From Archegozetes longisetosus (lineage: Eukaryota > Arthropoda > Arachnida > Sarcoptiformes > Trhypochthoniidae): a stretch of DNA of 64,000 bases. The position numbers and the translations under genes are program-made. Of the stretch, positions 12,290-23,121 are shown in pieces; position 1 is the stretch's first letter, and each line of letters begins with the position of its first letter. The notes under the pieces are model-generated. The model saw only the letters and a list, made by a program, of their open reading frames with translations, was not told the DNA's origin and ran no database searches. The DNA lies in the NCBI GenBank assembly GCA_018873245.2, contig JAEMBT020000001.1, positions 3,348,001 through 3,412,000 of the forward strand, read 5' to 3'.

Positions 12290-12780
12290 TGTCACATTAA
12301 CAGTGAATCCAATCTCCGGTATTCTTAAAACGTTCATTCATTCGTGTAGGCATTGATTGGATGTAGTTAATATGCGGGTTCTGGACCCGAATAGTCGACC
12401 AAATAGTTTACGTATATTCATAAAGTAATCCACGTTTGTCGGTATTCCGAATAACAGACTTAATTGAGACACCATAAACTAGAAGGCTCCAAATATTCCC
12501 TATTGGATTTAAGTCCTCCCCTTTTGGTGATCATTCCAACATCTGTTCGGCAATTTCTGGATATTTTTTGTGAGTAGTTTCGAGTTCGGGTAGAAGTATG
12601 AGCTGGGTGCTGTTCGTACATAAATATAAAGTCATTATCTGGAAATTTATCAGTGATCACGGGAGATATTTTTTGTAGCACTTCACAATATTAATTCGAA
12701 TCTAAGTTGCAGTGAATCCGAGTTAAAATCCTGAAACCGCCATAGCCAGAAACATAGCCATGAAGTTTCATTTAAAACCG
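12290..12780 (-). pseudogene. Tc1/mariner transposase C-terminal pseudogene
   Basis: Read on the minus strand across three frames, the segment gives in order KLHGYVSGYGGFRIL, DNDFIFMYEQHPAHTS (the FxxDNAPxHxS-type catalytic block, degraded), DLNPIGNIWSLL (the SPDLNPIENLW block) and YIQSMPTRMNERF (the C-terminal SMPRR block). Frameshifts separate these blocks, at least one internal stop is present, and the central Asp has decayed. It is clearly dead. The N-terminal helix-turn-helix part was not found. Confidence 0.75.
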
Positions 12781-13316
12781 ATCACTATATGAGTTCGGAC
12801 AACTCATTATTTTTTCGTCTTAAGAATTGTATGATTTTAGAACGATACATATTAAATTTCCAAGTAATTACCAATCCAAATAGTTTTATCCCACTGATTT
12901 TGGGGCCAATTTTGATGATTTCATGCAAAATTATACTTCGATTCCAAATTTCTTCTCGGAGATTCAATATTTTGTGCTATTCAGAATATCTCGAATTGAT
13001 TGAGACAGCGGGTAACTGCTCCAGTACTACACATTAATTCTAATTTATCCATTAAAATAACTAAACTATCGAAAGAAGAATTGAGGACCATTAACAGTAA
13101 CTAAGGTTCTTCATCCGGTCTAATGAATAATGATACTCGGACCCGGGCTTTAGGATCAGAGCGTGTGCGATTGTCCAAAGGCTGATCCACTTCCTAACTG
13201 TATTTTGATCTCGATAAGTACTCAATAAAATTGTTGCAAATTTTCATGTGTATTTTCATATGTATAAACAGTAAATTTACCTAAAAAATTCTAACTGTTT
13301 GAATTATTAGTAGATA

Positions 13317-13870
13317 GTGCCCTTTGCGGGCACCTGCTTTTGATGATCGATCCTAATAGTACTCGATGTGAGGAGTCTAACAATACATTATATGCCATAC
13401 TTCGTCCATAGATTATGTAAAACTGACTCTAAAAATTTAGAAAATTACTAATATCAAACATTATACGCTAGGTATCCCCTCCGAAGCGCGCTATAAAATA
13501 ATTCACTGTAAAGTAATTATCTATGGCGTGATTTAACCTAAGTGAAAATTGCGTCAGGTCGCGAAGCAAGGAACGCGAAGCATTTCGAGTGAAGCGATCT
13601 GACGCTATTTTCAGCTTAGATTAAATCGGGTTCGTGGTGGTTAGGTTAAACGAGTCGCCAATAGGTACAATTACATACCATGGACTACCTTGTTTATTGC
13701 TTAAACTTGAGTTAGGAGAGTGGGTGCCTGTAGCATATAATAATTATTAAAAAATCAAAATTTTCATGTAATTTATGGATAAAACATGGCATGCAGTACA
13801 TAGTTAGACTCTCCACATCGAGTACTATTAAGATCGATCATCAAAAGTAGGTGCCCACAAGGAGACTAAT
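13317..13870. repeat. Inverted-repeat element with a nested short palindrome
   Basis: The left arm contains TTTTGATGATCGATC and AATAGTACTCGATGTG (13336-13372), and the right arm contains the inverses (13822-13852). Inside lies a separate palindrome at 13530-13627 whose halves are GTGAAAATTGCGTCAGGTCG and, inverted, GCTGAAAATAGCGTCAGATC, bracketing a GC-richer core with AAGCAAGGAACGCGAAGC. Confidence 0.65.
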
Positions 13871-16679
13871 ATTTTCCTATGGACCACTGGGCTCCGTCCG
13901 ATTTTGATGAGTGACATATCATTTGAAAGGTCTTTTGACGCTGAACACAAAAGTCTCTAGGAACTTTTTATCAAAATCAACAGTTTTCGAGTTATGAGGG
14001 AAAAATCAGCTTATGTTAAAAATCAATCTCTTCAGGTTTTAGCCACAAAAATATAAGATTTGTGTTGCCCGCTTCCTACCACGTGGAGGTAAGCCCGAAG
14101 AAAGTATAAAACTAAAACCAAAACTAAAAACAAACTAAAAATCTATAATATAATTCATCTGTGTCAGTGCTATCCGGATACGTAAAATCTTTGAAAAAAT
14201 CATCAAATTGCCTAGCCGGTGATTTGATCTCAGATAGGTATCTGCCATATCCGAGGTACCAGAGCACTGTCATTTTATGTGCACACTATCCAACAGTTCT
14301 GAGGCCGTTTTTGCACTGACAACAGTACTCAATTATTGAATCGGTTCCGGACATTTTCTTATCTACTATAACGTAGATCAGATACTTTGTTTGATTCCGG
14401 AACCGAGAATGAATACGCCCGCGAATAAGCATTGAGTCCCAGTATGGGAGACCCAGCCTGGGTCACAGGACCAACCCACTAGAGGGATATTGGCCCTGCC
14501 CCGTTCCCTTTGTAAACATTACTGGTTACACTTCTAGATTTCAAAGCTGGTGATTTCTGGATTTAGGGACCAGTTACATAACAGTGTCAAGTGTACCATT
14601 GATGTATTCTTCTTGTTGAATTGAGTCTATTGGTACCCAATTTCGGGTTCTAGATCACTTGGTTTGCTAGCCATCGCTCTAAGCATGTCTTGTATTTTTT
14701 GACCTAGTTGCCTTCTTATAACTCTGTAGAGGCTTCCTCCATGGTACGGATCTAATTCGGCTTTACGTGACCCTCCTAAATATATGAATATTAAAGGGGT
14801 TTTGGCTTTAATATGCATAAATTTTTAATTGCCGTTCCGAACCTTTTGGAGCTTATAACTCGGAAACGGAATGAGATAGACTATAGATATATATTTGAAC
14901 TCAGCAAAGTAAGATCTATCTAATGATACTAAAATTAGCGGGGCCCAAAAATATTGGTCTTCTTTGAACACAGAGCTGTCATTAAACTCTTGACCAAGTA
15001 ACTAACAATTTAACTACTATTGCCAATCACCCAGATGAGAGAAATTTTGAACTTTTAGCATAATATTATGGGATATAATATTTTATAACAATAGTGAAAT
15101 TTTTATTCTTAGACCTCTGGAACTATTCAAAACCCATAACTTTTCGAAAGACCCTAATAACTATGAAAATTTTCATAGAAATTATTTAAAAGTAATGTAA
15201 ATGCAGTTTATATTTCAATTAACATAAAGCTATTTGGTTCTTAAAAGATTTCTATTTGATTTCTATCAGAAATGTTTGAAAACCATTACTGTCCTTTGAA
15301 TTTTATTGGTATGCATGGATGAGTTTTCATTGTCAATTCGCTAAGCTAAAGGTCGAACCCCAACATGAAGCTTTCCCATAATTAACTTTAATCCCCCTTA
15401 TATGTTAAAAGTTTTATTGTAATATTGAATGCTACAAGCGGTCAAGCGATTTTCTGAAAACTTCAATTCCTTCATAGGTTCCATTATAAAAGAACTCATA
15501 AAAATTCATTATTTCCTAGATAATAGATAACATATAATTTATATTTGGCTATAACATGAGACTACTAAAGGATGGTATATTGATGGCCTCAGGTCACACT
15601 CATAACACCAAGTTACCGGTTCTCATTTCCGAAAATCGAATTCAATGGAATTATCTACAGGTCATGCGAAGTCTGTCACAATAATTATATATACATAAAG
15701 TCATTATTTATTGAGAAAATCGTTCGGAAATCGAATTTCTCGGGCTACGAACTCTCAAAAGAGATTAATGTAATTAAATTTCCGGTAAAATATATATGAA
15801 ATCAGATGAGTTTTATGTGTTAAAAATTAATCTTAATACTGTAAGTTTAGGCGAAAATCAATTGAAACTTAAACTAAAATTTCCCATTGATCTAAATCAA
15901 ACCAATCGAAGGATGTGTTATTTTATAAATAACGGATCCACTTTTTAATTATAAAAATTCGACAAAAACATTATCATTCTATGCCAATAATATCTTCGTT
16001 TTGTAATTCTAAATAATAATTATAATTAGAGTGACAAGAATTGAATTGAAAAGATAGATTGCTTGTTTTTATCGTATGTGAGAAGTGAGCATGATAGTTG
16101 AAAATTTTTGTCGGCTAGTCTACTTTGTACTTTTCACTCCCACAAATTATGGGGGAATCCTTATATTGTTTTATTATTTACATAAACACCAAGACCAGAA
16201 GCATTTAGATTTACAATATTTTTTTTAGAGATTATGGTCTATAAATCAAGCTGCTTGCCCAGCGCTCTGATCTGTGTAGTAACTTTTAGGCAAGAAAAAT
16301 ACAAAGTAAACCAACTGATATGAATTTTTAGCTATTATACTTACTCCTCTAAAAAGATAAACTACTAAATTTTATTACAGCAGAAAAGTATGATCGCTGA
16401 AAACCAATGAATCAACATTAATGCACAAAATTTTTGATTGATTCTGAATTAACAGGAATTGAATAGTTGGAGTCAATTACTACACAAAAAGCCAAATATG
16501 ACAATTGAATAATAATCAGTTCATTGAAATAATTAAATTATTCTTGATTTTCAAACGCTTTTATGCTGTCAAATAAACTTAAGTATTGTATATTATAAAA
16601 TCTTATATTCTTATAGCTTATAACTTATGAGAACATAATATCTTGAAATATAAGTTATTAGTTACGAATAAAACCAAGA
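13871..16679. other. Intergenic DNA with repeat-like fragments, no gene
   Basis: Segments near 14060-14100 and 14430-14520 are richer in GC and look like transposon debris, but no protein motif could be assigned. A 63-codon minus frame (14627-14818) has no recognised domain. One piece (15445-15640) matches the foldback element at 47980-49234. Confidence 0.5.
15445..15640. repeat. Diverged arm of the 47980-49234 foldback family
   Basis: The order GAAAACTTCAATTCCTTCAT, CCATTATAAAA, ATGAGACTACTAAAGGATGG, TATATTGATGGCCTCA parallels the right arm of the later element (48704-49200), showing an older copy. It lacks the outer TTCCCCTTCTCC end. Confidence 0.55.
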
Positions 16680-17263
16680 AAATGCCTATTCATTAATAGG
16701 TCATGTCAGATTCTAAAGATTATTTTCCCATTAAATTTACCCTTTTCGTGCCTATGGCTTTAAAGCTTATTGATACTTTAACACTATATTAAATAATTCA
16801 ATAATATAGAATTGATAAATACGATTATGACACAACATATTTTTGAAGCAGATGTGTTGAATTCTTAGATTATTTAATATAGCAGTAATTAATTTCAATA
16901 AGGCTTCGACTACAAGAGAAGCCTCTCCTCTATATCAATGATGATAAAATTGAGGGCAAAAGACCTGATATTGATTTAGGTCATTTAGCCTAATTTACTA
17001 AATATTTACTTTAATCTGAGCCTCGTGTTTGAGACGGAAACACAAAAACGTATAAATCAAGACATACACTGATAAGTTTTACTTTTAGTTAATTATTCAA
17101 CTCTTAGCTAATGGAAAATATAAAGATAGTTATTTAATAAATCTTATTTTGTAAAGTTTTGACAGTATACACATTTCATTGATTTTCAAGGAAATCGCTA
17201 TCTTATCTTCCACAATTACTAAGTCTTATTTCATGATTTATAAAGGTTGTTTCATTGAAATAA
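16680..17263 (+). repeat. Upstream segment of methyltransferase cassette 1, duplicated at 20215-21960
   Basis: This stretch aligns in order with DNA upstream of cassette 2 (20215-21960), for example GTCAGATTCTAAAGATT versus GTCAGATGTCTAAAGATT, and TTTTTGAAGCAGATGTGTTG versus TTTTTGAAGCAGACGCGTTG. The cassette 2 side contains two extra insertions (20328-20701 and about 20822-21534). It marks the 5' extent of the segmental duplication. Confidence 0.7.
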
Positions 17264-17736
17264 AGTGCGTCCAGAAAATTGCCGTAATATTTTTACAATT
17301 TTCTTATTAATTTCATTAAAGATTTTGGGCCACACTTTAGTGGTTGAATGCCACACATCTCATAATTAGGAATAAAATCTTAGATAAATATTAATTACAG
17401 TAATATTAAAGTACTACGCGAAATATGAGAGACATCCGAAAATGATTGATTCCATAGGACTCTATTGACTTTATAGTGGAAAAAAGCCTATTGCGAACGC
17501 AACGTAAGGAGCCCAATGAAAACCCATTGATAAGCTATAAAATAGATTCCATCATTTTCGGATGTCTCTCATATTTCGCGTAGGACTTTAATATTACTAT
17601 AATTAGTATTTATCTAAGATTTTACTCCTAATTATAAAATGTGTGCCATTCAACCACTAAAGTTTGGCCACAAAATCTTCATTAATAAATTAATAAGAAA
17701 ATTGTAAAAATATTACGGCACTTTTCCGGACGCACT
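17264..17736. mobile_element. MITE with near-perfect TIRs of about 190 bp
   Basis: The arms begin AGTGCGTCC(A/G)GAAAA and continue through TGCCGTAATATTTTTACAAT, CTTTAGTGGTTGAATG and CGCGAAATATGAGAGACATC in both orientations, leaving a loop of about 80 bp. Long, well-conserved arms suggest recent activity. It sits in the promoter-distal region of methyltransferase copy 1, where other copies lack it. Confidence 0.8.
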
Positions 17737-18153
17737 ATATGTTTGGAAAAGTTCGAAAATGATGCGTAAGGAGTAGTTTTTAAGGGGAAGATTATAAAAT
17801 TGATAAAAATATTGGGCGATAAAATTGCCTTACTTTATCTAAATATGTTCACAATTCATTGGTTAAAAAGTTGAACTCAAAACCAAAGTTTAAGTACTTC
17901 AATGATAGCATTAAAATCTTATAAACAAATAAGACTTCATTGTTTAATGATTCGTACGTATGATCTATATTCCCATATTTAAGTATATTCCGAGGCCACT
18001 AACTGTAAATACCGATCTTGAATTGATGCGCTATGAAAAGAGCTTTCCTTCAAATAAATTTTGATCTTTAAGGAGTCGTAGAGCTAGATAGCAATACTTT
18101 ACACATTAGTTTTATACATTGTTATTGTGCTATTATAACAATTTGATTTAACA

Positions 18154-19765
18154 ATGGAGATGCAGCCAGAGCATTATAATGAATCAAATTCATTGCATCG
18201 CATCAAGGCAAATCAGCTCATCGATAGAATTGTTGAAGAAAACTCTAATAAGTAAGTAAAACGGTAGTAAAAATTAACTTTCAAGATTGATAAAGTTTTA
18301 TTTGTGTCATAAATCAAGAAAATTTGATTACATCCTTGATGTTGGCTGCGGAACTGGTAATATAACAAATTTACTAAATAGCAGATTAAATATCAAACAA
18401 TTATATGCTATTGATATCGACGAAGGGATGATTAAGTTCTCTAAAAATAATTTTTCCCAAAACAATATCGAATATTTGGTACAAGATATAAGTGTGAGAT
18501 GGGATCAATTGAGACCCGAAATAAAATCTTTAGAGGCAAAAGTTTCTCTTATTTTCAGTAATTATGCTCTTCACTGGGTTAACGATAAAACAAATACAGC
18601 TATAAATATATTTCGCTTACTATCGAATGATGGCAAACTTTATGCGAATATTTGTATTCCACACGATCTTTACCCATACTCGAAGCCAACAGAAAAAGAA
18701 ATTTATGAAGTAGCTATTCAAATTCCGACTCGTGAACAACTATTGAGTTCATGGGAACAAGCCTTCAAAAATGCAGGATTCGAAACAGTTGATATCCAAT
18801 TTTCGGTCTCAGAATTTCTTCTCGACAATCAAGTTTACGAAAAGAGTAAAAATTTTAAATTACTATCAAATCTCATTATAGTCAACTAACTCCTGCCAAA
18901 TATAATGATTACCTGTAAATAATACTGCCTATACTGAATATAAGCAACTCATTTTCAATAACTTTTACTTAAGGTAAACTCATTGCGATTTAAATTACTC
19001 TAATATCTCTTTGTTGGAAACATTTTTATCAGTTAATTTATTAGCTTGATATTTTATATCTAAAAAAATTTGTTTTCCTCTCATTTTGGTCATATTTGTT
19101 GGTTATTTTAAACAATTTTTTCCTCAAAATTAAGATTTAATGTAATGAAAAACATTAATTGTCTAAATAAGGCAAATTACAAGCTATGCGTGCAGTCTAA
19201 CAAGTACTACCTATAGCTAAAGTCAATAATTATGCTTTCAAATTTCGAGATTTATGCATATCTACCAAACTATTCGAAACCTTAGAGCTGCCATAGAAAA
19301 TGGTATGGAAACGGCGTATAATTTTGCTATTTTTTGCATTTATACTATTAGCATAATTGTTCAGCTCTGACCATAGCGATCATTCTCCTTTTGTAAGGTT
19401 GCCTATGAAAAGTTCAATATCATTTGAGCAGGTAAATCTACCGGTCATTGAGAATTGAGTTGCTTATAATAAAAACTTCTTTACTTAGGCTGCCTATAAT
19501 CAAACCGAACTGTATTTTTCTATTTGACTTGAATTTTGATTTTATAAAACATTGTATTTCAATAGCTATTGTTCCAATCAAAGTGAAGTTTCATCAAACG
19601 TTTATTAAAGAAGAAGATGAGCTGAAGAAAAAGCAATTAATTGCAAAAATTGGAGATAAAATACTTGAAATGGCTCCTAGATTCATTGAACCAATAACTG
19701 GTAAACATATGGCTAAATGTGAATCCAGAATCTTAATTACGAAGATTGTGAAGAATGCTTACTAG
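18154..19765 (+). CDS. JHAMT-like SAM-dependent methyltransferase, copy 1
   Basis: Proposed exons are 18154-18251, 18319-18845 and 19566-19765, with introns of 67 and 720 bp in phases 2 and 1, giving about 274 residues, typical of juvenile hormone acid methyltransferases. The class I methyltransferase motif I is LDVGCGTGNIT, followed by the acidic loop IDIDE and the family-typical ALHWVND and FRLLSNDGKLY segments. Such enzymes methylate farnesoic or juvenile hormone acid in the cytosol; the substrate here is inferred. An earlier acceptor at 18285 would make a 34-bp intron, so the CAAG acceptor at 18318, which also works in the other two copies, is preferred. Exon 3 is supported by conserved splice sites in all copies; otherwise the protein would end at 18889. 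The usual TATAAA box of the other copies reads TATGAAA here. Confidence 0.75.
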
Positions 19766-20082
19766 TGATTGGATTTAGTAAAATTAGCTGTTATTTAGTT
19801 TAAGTAGTTTTGAATCTATTCTCTAATCGATTAAGGTTAATTGAGTTTCGAGACCTAAGTTCATTATGTACTAAATAAATTTAGAACTTATGTCGCATCT
19901 GTAATGTTATTTCAATCAGAGATGCATTATAGTTCCAAAGCGACGATATAGACATCTTTACAGTTTGTTTAAGCATTCAAATACAATTCATAAAAATGCA
20001 TTTTCATTAGTTTATTGATGTAGTATAAAATAAAACTATTTTTCTCATCCCTTCAGACTTATTCTTAAATTTTCAAAAAGAG

Positions 20083-20124
20083 TTTCGGGGCCCGAGCCCC
20101 TTTTGCCTACTGGCTACGGCTGTG
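20083..20124. repeat. Isolated hAT right-end fragment
   Basis: TACTGGCTACGGCTGTG preceded by a G/C-rich GGGGCCCGAGCCCC tract matches the right end of the hAT relic at 127-740. No matching left end was found nearby, so this is a truncated copy just downstream of methyltransferase copy 1. Confidence 0.55.
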
Positions 20125-20327
20125 GGTCTGACAAGCCTTAAGTTTTACTCATCATAGAATCAGCTTATCAGTTATAAATAGAGTAAATAAAAATGCTTAG
20201 TTATTCATAGACTGTCAGATGTCTAAAGATTGGTTTCCCTCTAAATTTATCCTTTTTATTTCCATACCTTTAAAGTATAATATTTCAACACTAATAATTC
20301 AATAATATAGTATTGATAAATACAATT

Positions 20328-20701
20328 GAGTGATGGTATGCAATAACCAGTTATCTCTTGATCAGTATTACATATGAAAAAAGCTTTTCTAATACTATTT
20401 AAGAGTAGACATAAAGCGCGACATGTATTAAATAAGAGTTTTTGAAACTCATTTAAATTTTGTTTCTTTAATAAACAGAGATTTCAATTAAACAAAGCAT
20501 TAAGCTTTGAAAGAAAATAATAAAATTAATAACAAACTAAACAAAATAACTAAGATTGAATATATTTTAAATGAGTTTAAGTTATATTCTTTAGTAAAAA
20601 GTAATTAATTCTTTCTGAAGGCGTCGTTCGTATCAATACACTTGGGCCTTTAAAAATGCAATACTGATCAAGAGATGACTAGTTATTGCATACCATCACT
20701 C
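20328..20701. mobile_element. MITE with about 45-bp TIRs and AATT flanks; paralogous empty site known
   Basis: The left end GAGTGATGGTATGCAATAAC and the inverted right end are nearly identical and extend to TCTCTTGATCAGTATT. AATT flanks both sides (20324-20327, 20702-20705). The paralogous DNA upstream of copy 1 (near 16815-16835) runs GATAAATACGATTATGACAC without the insert, confirming its ends. Confidence 0.8.
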
Positions 20702-20904
20702 AATTACGACATACAACACATTTTTGAAGCAGACGCGTTGAGTTCTTAGGTTATTTAATATAACTGTAATCAATTTCAAAAAAGCTTTGACTGTAAGAGG
20801 AGCCTCTTCTCAATCTCATGAGGGAAGTTCAGGACTATGTAATAACCGATTTTGAAAATAATTTTATGGCATAAATAACATGTCGTATGATGTTCGAAAT
20901 GACA

Positions 20905-20910
20905 TATAAA
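20905..20910 (+). promoter_or_regulatory. TATA box upstream of the left small ORF
   Basis: TATAAA in the context GACATATAAAAAAGGC lies 35 bp before the ATG at 20940. The right arm has lost this box by a small deletion and rearrangement. Confidence 0.45.
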
Positions 20911-20939
20911 AAAGGCTGACCGCTAGACACTCACAAGTT

Positions 20940-21146
20940 ATGACCACTCAAAAAGTGATTTTCTATGGCTTATTACTATTGACTCCTATGTATTTTGCCT
21001 ATGAAATAAGTACTCTAACTCAGTCAAATTACTTAATGGATGGCAATGATACTGTTAATAAGGAAAAATTTCAAATAATCTTAAACAAAAAATATAATCT
21101 GAAATTTCATATATATCTAAAAGTAATTTTCTATATATCGATCTAA
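20940..21146 (+). CDS. Small secreted-protein-like ORF, left arm (possibly first exon)
   Basis: The ORF begins MTTQKVIFYGLLLLTPMYFA, a short basic start followed by a hydrophobic stretch typical of a signal peptide, and then a polar acidic segment with NGND-type character. Conservation with the right-arm copy stops after the LNKK region, so the remaining C-terminal residues here may be intronic read-through. The family is not recognised. Both copies keep the reading frame over about 50 codons with mostly conservative differences, which argues it derives from a real gene rather than chance. Confidence 0.4.
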   Translation: MTTQKVIFYGLLLLTPMYFAYEISTLTQSNYLMDGNDTVNKEKFQIILNKKYNLKFHIYLKVIFYISI

Positions 21147-21272
21147 TTTTTTCGTATCTATCATGTCTTTTAAATTCAGTGGATTTCTAAAGAAATTTGT
21201 TAAGGGATATGACAAATACGAAAATTTGGAACTATTGACATAGAAACTTACTTTTAAATATGAAAGTTCAGA

Positions 21273-21431
21273 TTATCCTTTCTTGTTCAAGGTTATTTGA
21301 AATTTTTCCTTATTAACAGTATCATTGCCATCCATTGAGTAATTTGACTGAGTTAGAGTACTTATTTCATAGGCAAAATACATAGGAATCAATAGTAATA
21401 AGCCATAGAAAATCACTTTTTGAGTGGTCAT
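21273..21431 (-). CDS. Small secreted-protein-like ORF, right-arm inverted copy
   Basis: This is the inverted partner of the ORF at 20940, differing at a few residues (T/I after LLLL, L/S after SNY). The frame stops soon after LNKKG. The upstream DNA lacks the TATA box of the left copy. A frame open further upstream adds 21 residues, but the conserved ATG at 21429-21431 is the better start. Confidence 0.35.
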   Translation of the reverse strand: MTTQKVIFYGLLLLIPMYFAYEISTLTQSNYSMDGNDTVNKEKFQITLNKKG

Positions 21432-21833
21432 AACTGTCATTTCGGTCATCATGTCATTTCGAACATCATACGATTTGTTATTTATGCCATACAAATATTT
21501 TCAAAATCGGTTATTACATAGTCCCGAACTTCTCTCGTCAGTAATGAAAATGCTAAAACTAAAAACTTTGATATTGATTTAAGTTATTTGGCCTAAATGA
21601 TAAAATACTTATTTTAATCTGAGCCTTATGTTTGACAATAAAGTACGGAACATAGATTAAGACATCTAGACTTATGAGTTTAAATTTCAAATAATTGTCC
21701 AACTCTTACATAACAGAAAAATATAAAGATAGTTCTTCAATACGTCTTATTACGTTAAATTTTGATTGCATAAACACTTTTTTCATTTTCTAGGAAATTT
21801 GTTTTATTTTTCCTCGATTACTAAATCTTATTT

Positions 21834-21965
21834 AAAGGTTTTAAATCTTATTTCAAGGTTTATAACACCTGGACTCATTACGAAACACCGTATAAAGGGA
21901 TTTCCTTAAAATAAATCTATGCTTAAAAAGTTGTAGTTAGATCGCAATATATTATACATTAAATT
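21834..21965 (+). repeat. Orphan promoter fragment of the methyltransferase cassette
   Basis: TTATTTCAAGGTTTATAACA, CGTATAAAGGGATTTCCTTA and TAGATCGCAATAT match the promoter region before 22598 and, less closely, those of copies 2 and 3. No leader exon follows, so this is a truncated duplicate. Confidence 0.6.
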
Positions 21966-22597
21966 TTTTGGTAGGCTTTCGGAATAGGAGGCAGTAGAAA
22001 TACCCTAACTGAAAAATCTCATAATGGGAATTTTTCCAAGCCTACTGTAAGATCTTTGTTACAAATAAGTTTGAAAACTTATGCAAATAATTAAAGAAAT
22101 ATAAGTGAATTTTATGAAAATAATTGCAGTTATTAAGTCAGATTAAGTTTGAACAGTTTTATAGAGGCAGATGAAAAGTATTCAAAGTTTTTAACACATT
22201 TTATGAGACAAATGTTAACGAGTAATTAAGCATATTTATAGTTCATTTTTTTACATTAAAATCAATGTTTTTATTTGAAAATCAAAATTTTTATCTATAT
22301 ATTTTAACTTAACTGTATATAATTAAGAGAAAACTTGAGAAATAATAGTAAAAGTATCAAAAGAAAAATATGATGCTTATGTTTTAAGTTTATGCAGATT
22401 GCGAAACCGGTTTCAGGGTAAAAGTAGCAAACAACGAATTTTCTCTGGCTGAGGTTTATAACACCTGGACTTATTTCGAAACACAGTATAAAGAGATTTC
22501 CTTAAAATAAATCTATGCTTAATGAGTTGTAGAGTTAGATCGCAATATTTTATACATCAACATTGTTGTTGTGCTATTATAACAATTTGATTTAACA

Positions 22598-22700
22598 ATG
22601 TATATGCAGGCAAAACATTACAACGATACAAATAAAATGCAATATATGAGGGTTAATGAACTCATTGATAGAGTTATTGAAGAAAACCCTAATAGATAGG
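22598..22700 (+). pseudogene. Orphan methyltransferase first exon
   Basis: ATG followed by about 33 codons (with QAKHYNDTNKMQY and ELIDRVIEE) is nearly the same as exon 1 of copy 2 at 23122. The splice donor has changed from AATAGGTAAGT to AATAGATAGGTGAA, which creates an in-frame stop, and no methyltransferase core follows before the next cassette promoter. A TATAAAG box lies about 110 bp upstream (near 22489). Confidence 0.75.
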
Positions 22701-23008
22701 TGAAACGAAAATAAAAATTCAACTTTCAAGATGTATAAAAATAATTAATTAATAAGTCTTATTGCAGAAAGCCTTGACAGTATAAACACTTCATCGACTT
22801 TGAAGGAAATTGCTTATTTTTCCAGGAACTATATTTTCTAAAGATTGCAAATCGCAAAACATGATGCAAATGCAAATAATTCATTGCAAACCATTCATTC
22901 TTATAGTACACTTTCGCAATTGCTAATTTTGCAATATTTCCAGAATGCAACCGTGAATTGCTAAATTTTATTTCAAGGTTTTATTACAACATCTTCATTT
23001 GAAAGCAG

Positions 23009-23014
23009 TATAAA
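23009..23014 (+). promoter_or_regulatory. TATA box of methyltransferase copy 2
   Basis: TATAAA in CAGTATAAAAGAAATATTCC lies 113 bp before the copy 2 ATG. The same string occurs 113 bp before the copy 3 ATG, indicating a shared core promoter with a 5' UTR of about 80 bp. Confidence 0.55.
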
Positions 23015-23121
23015 AGAAATATTCCGACGTCAATTTCCACATTTAATGCGCTGTAGAGTTAAATCGCAATATTTTATACATTAATGTTACTATTCTGTTG
23101 CCATAATAAATTGATTTAACA

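Larger units (their letters stand above)
20822..21534. repeat. Inverted duplication carrying two copies of a small signal-peptide ORF
   Basis: The arms (about 20822-21080 and 21300-21534) share GACTATGTAATAACCGATTT and the ORF start on opposite strands. The segment is absent from the paralogous region upstream of copy 1 (between 16930 and 16950), so it was inserted or captured as a unit. The 220 bp loop has no recognised feature. Confidence 0.7.

Noticed and set aside
14627-14818. Minus-strand 63-codon frame
   Set aside because: It has no recognisable domain and sits in DNA resembling transposon debris; length is within chance.
18252-18285. Acceptor at 18285 for methyltransferase copy 1
   Set aside because: It would make a 34-bp intron, below what spliceosomes normally handle, and the same choice breaks the frame in copies 2 and 3. 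The CAAG acceptor 33 bp later works in all three.
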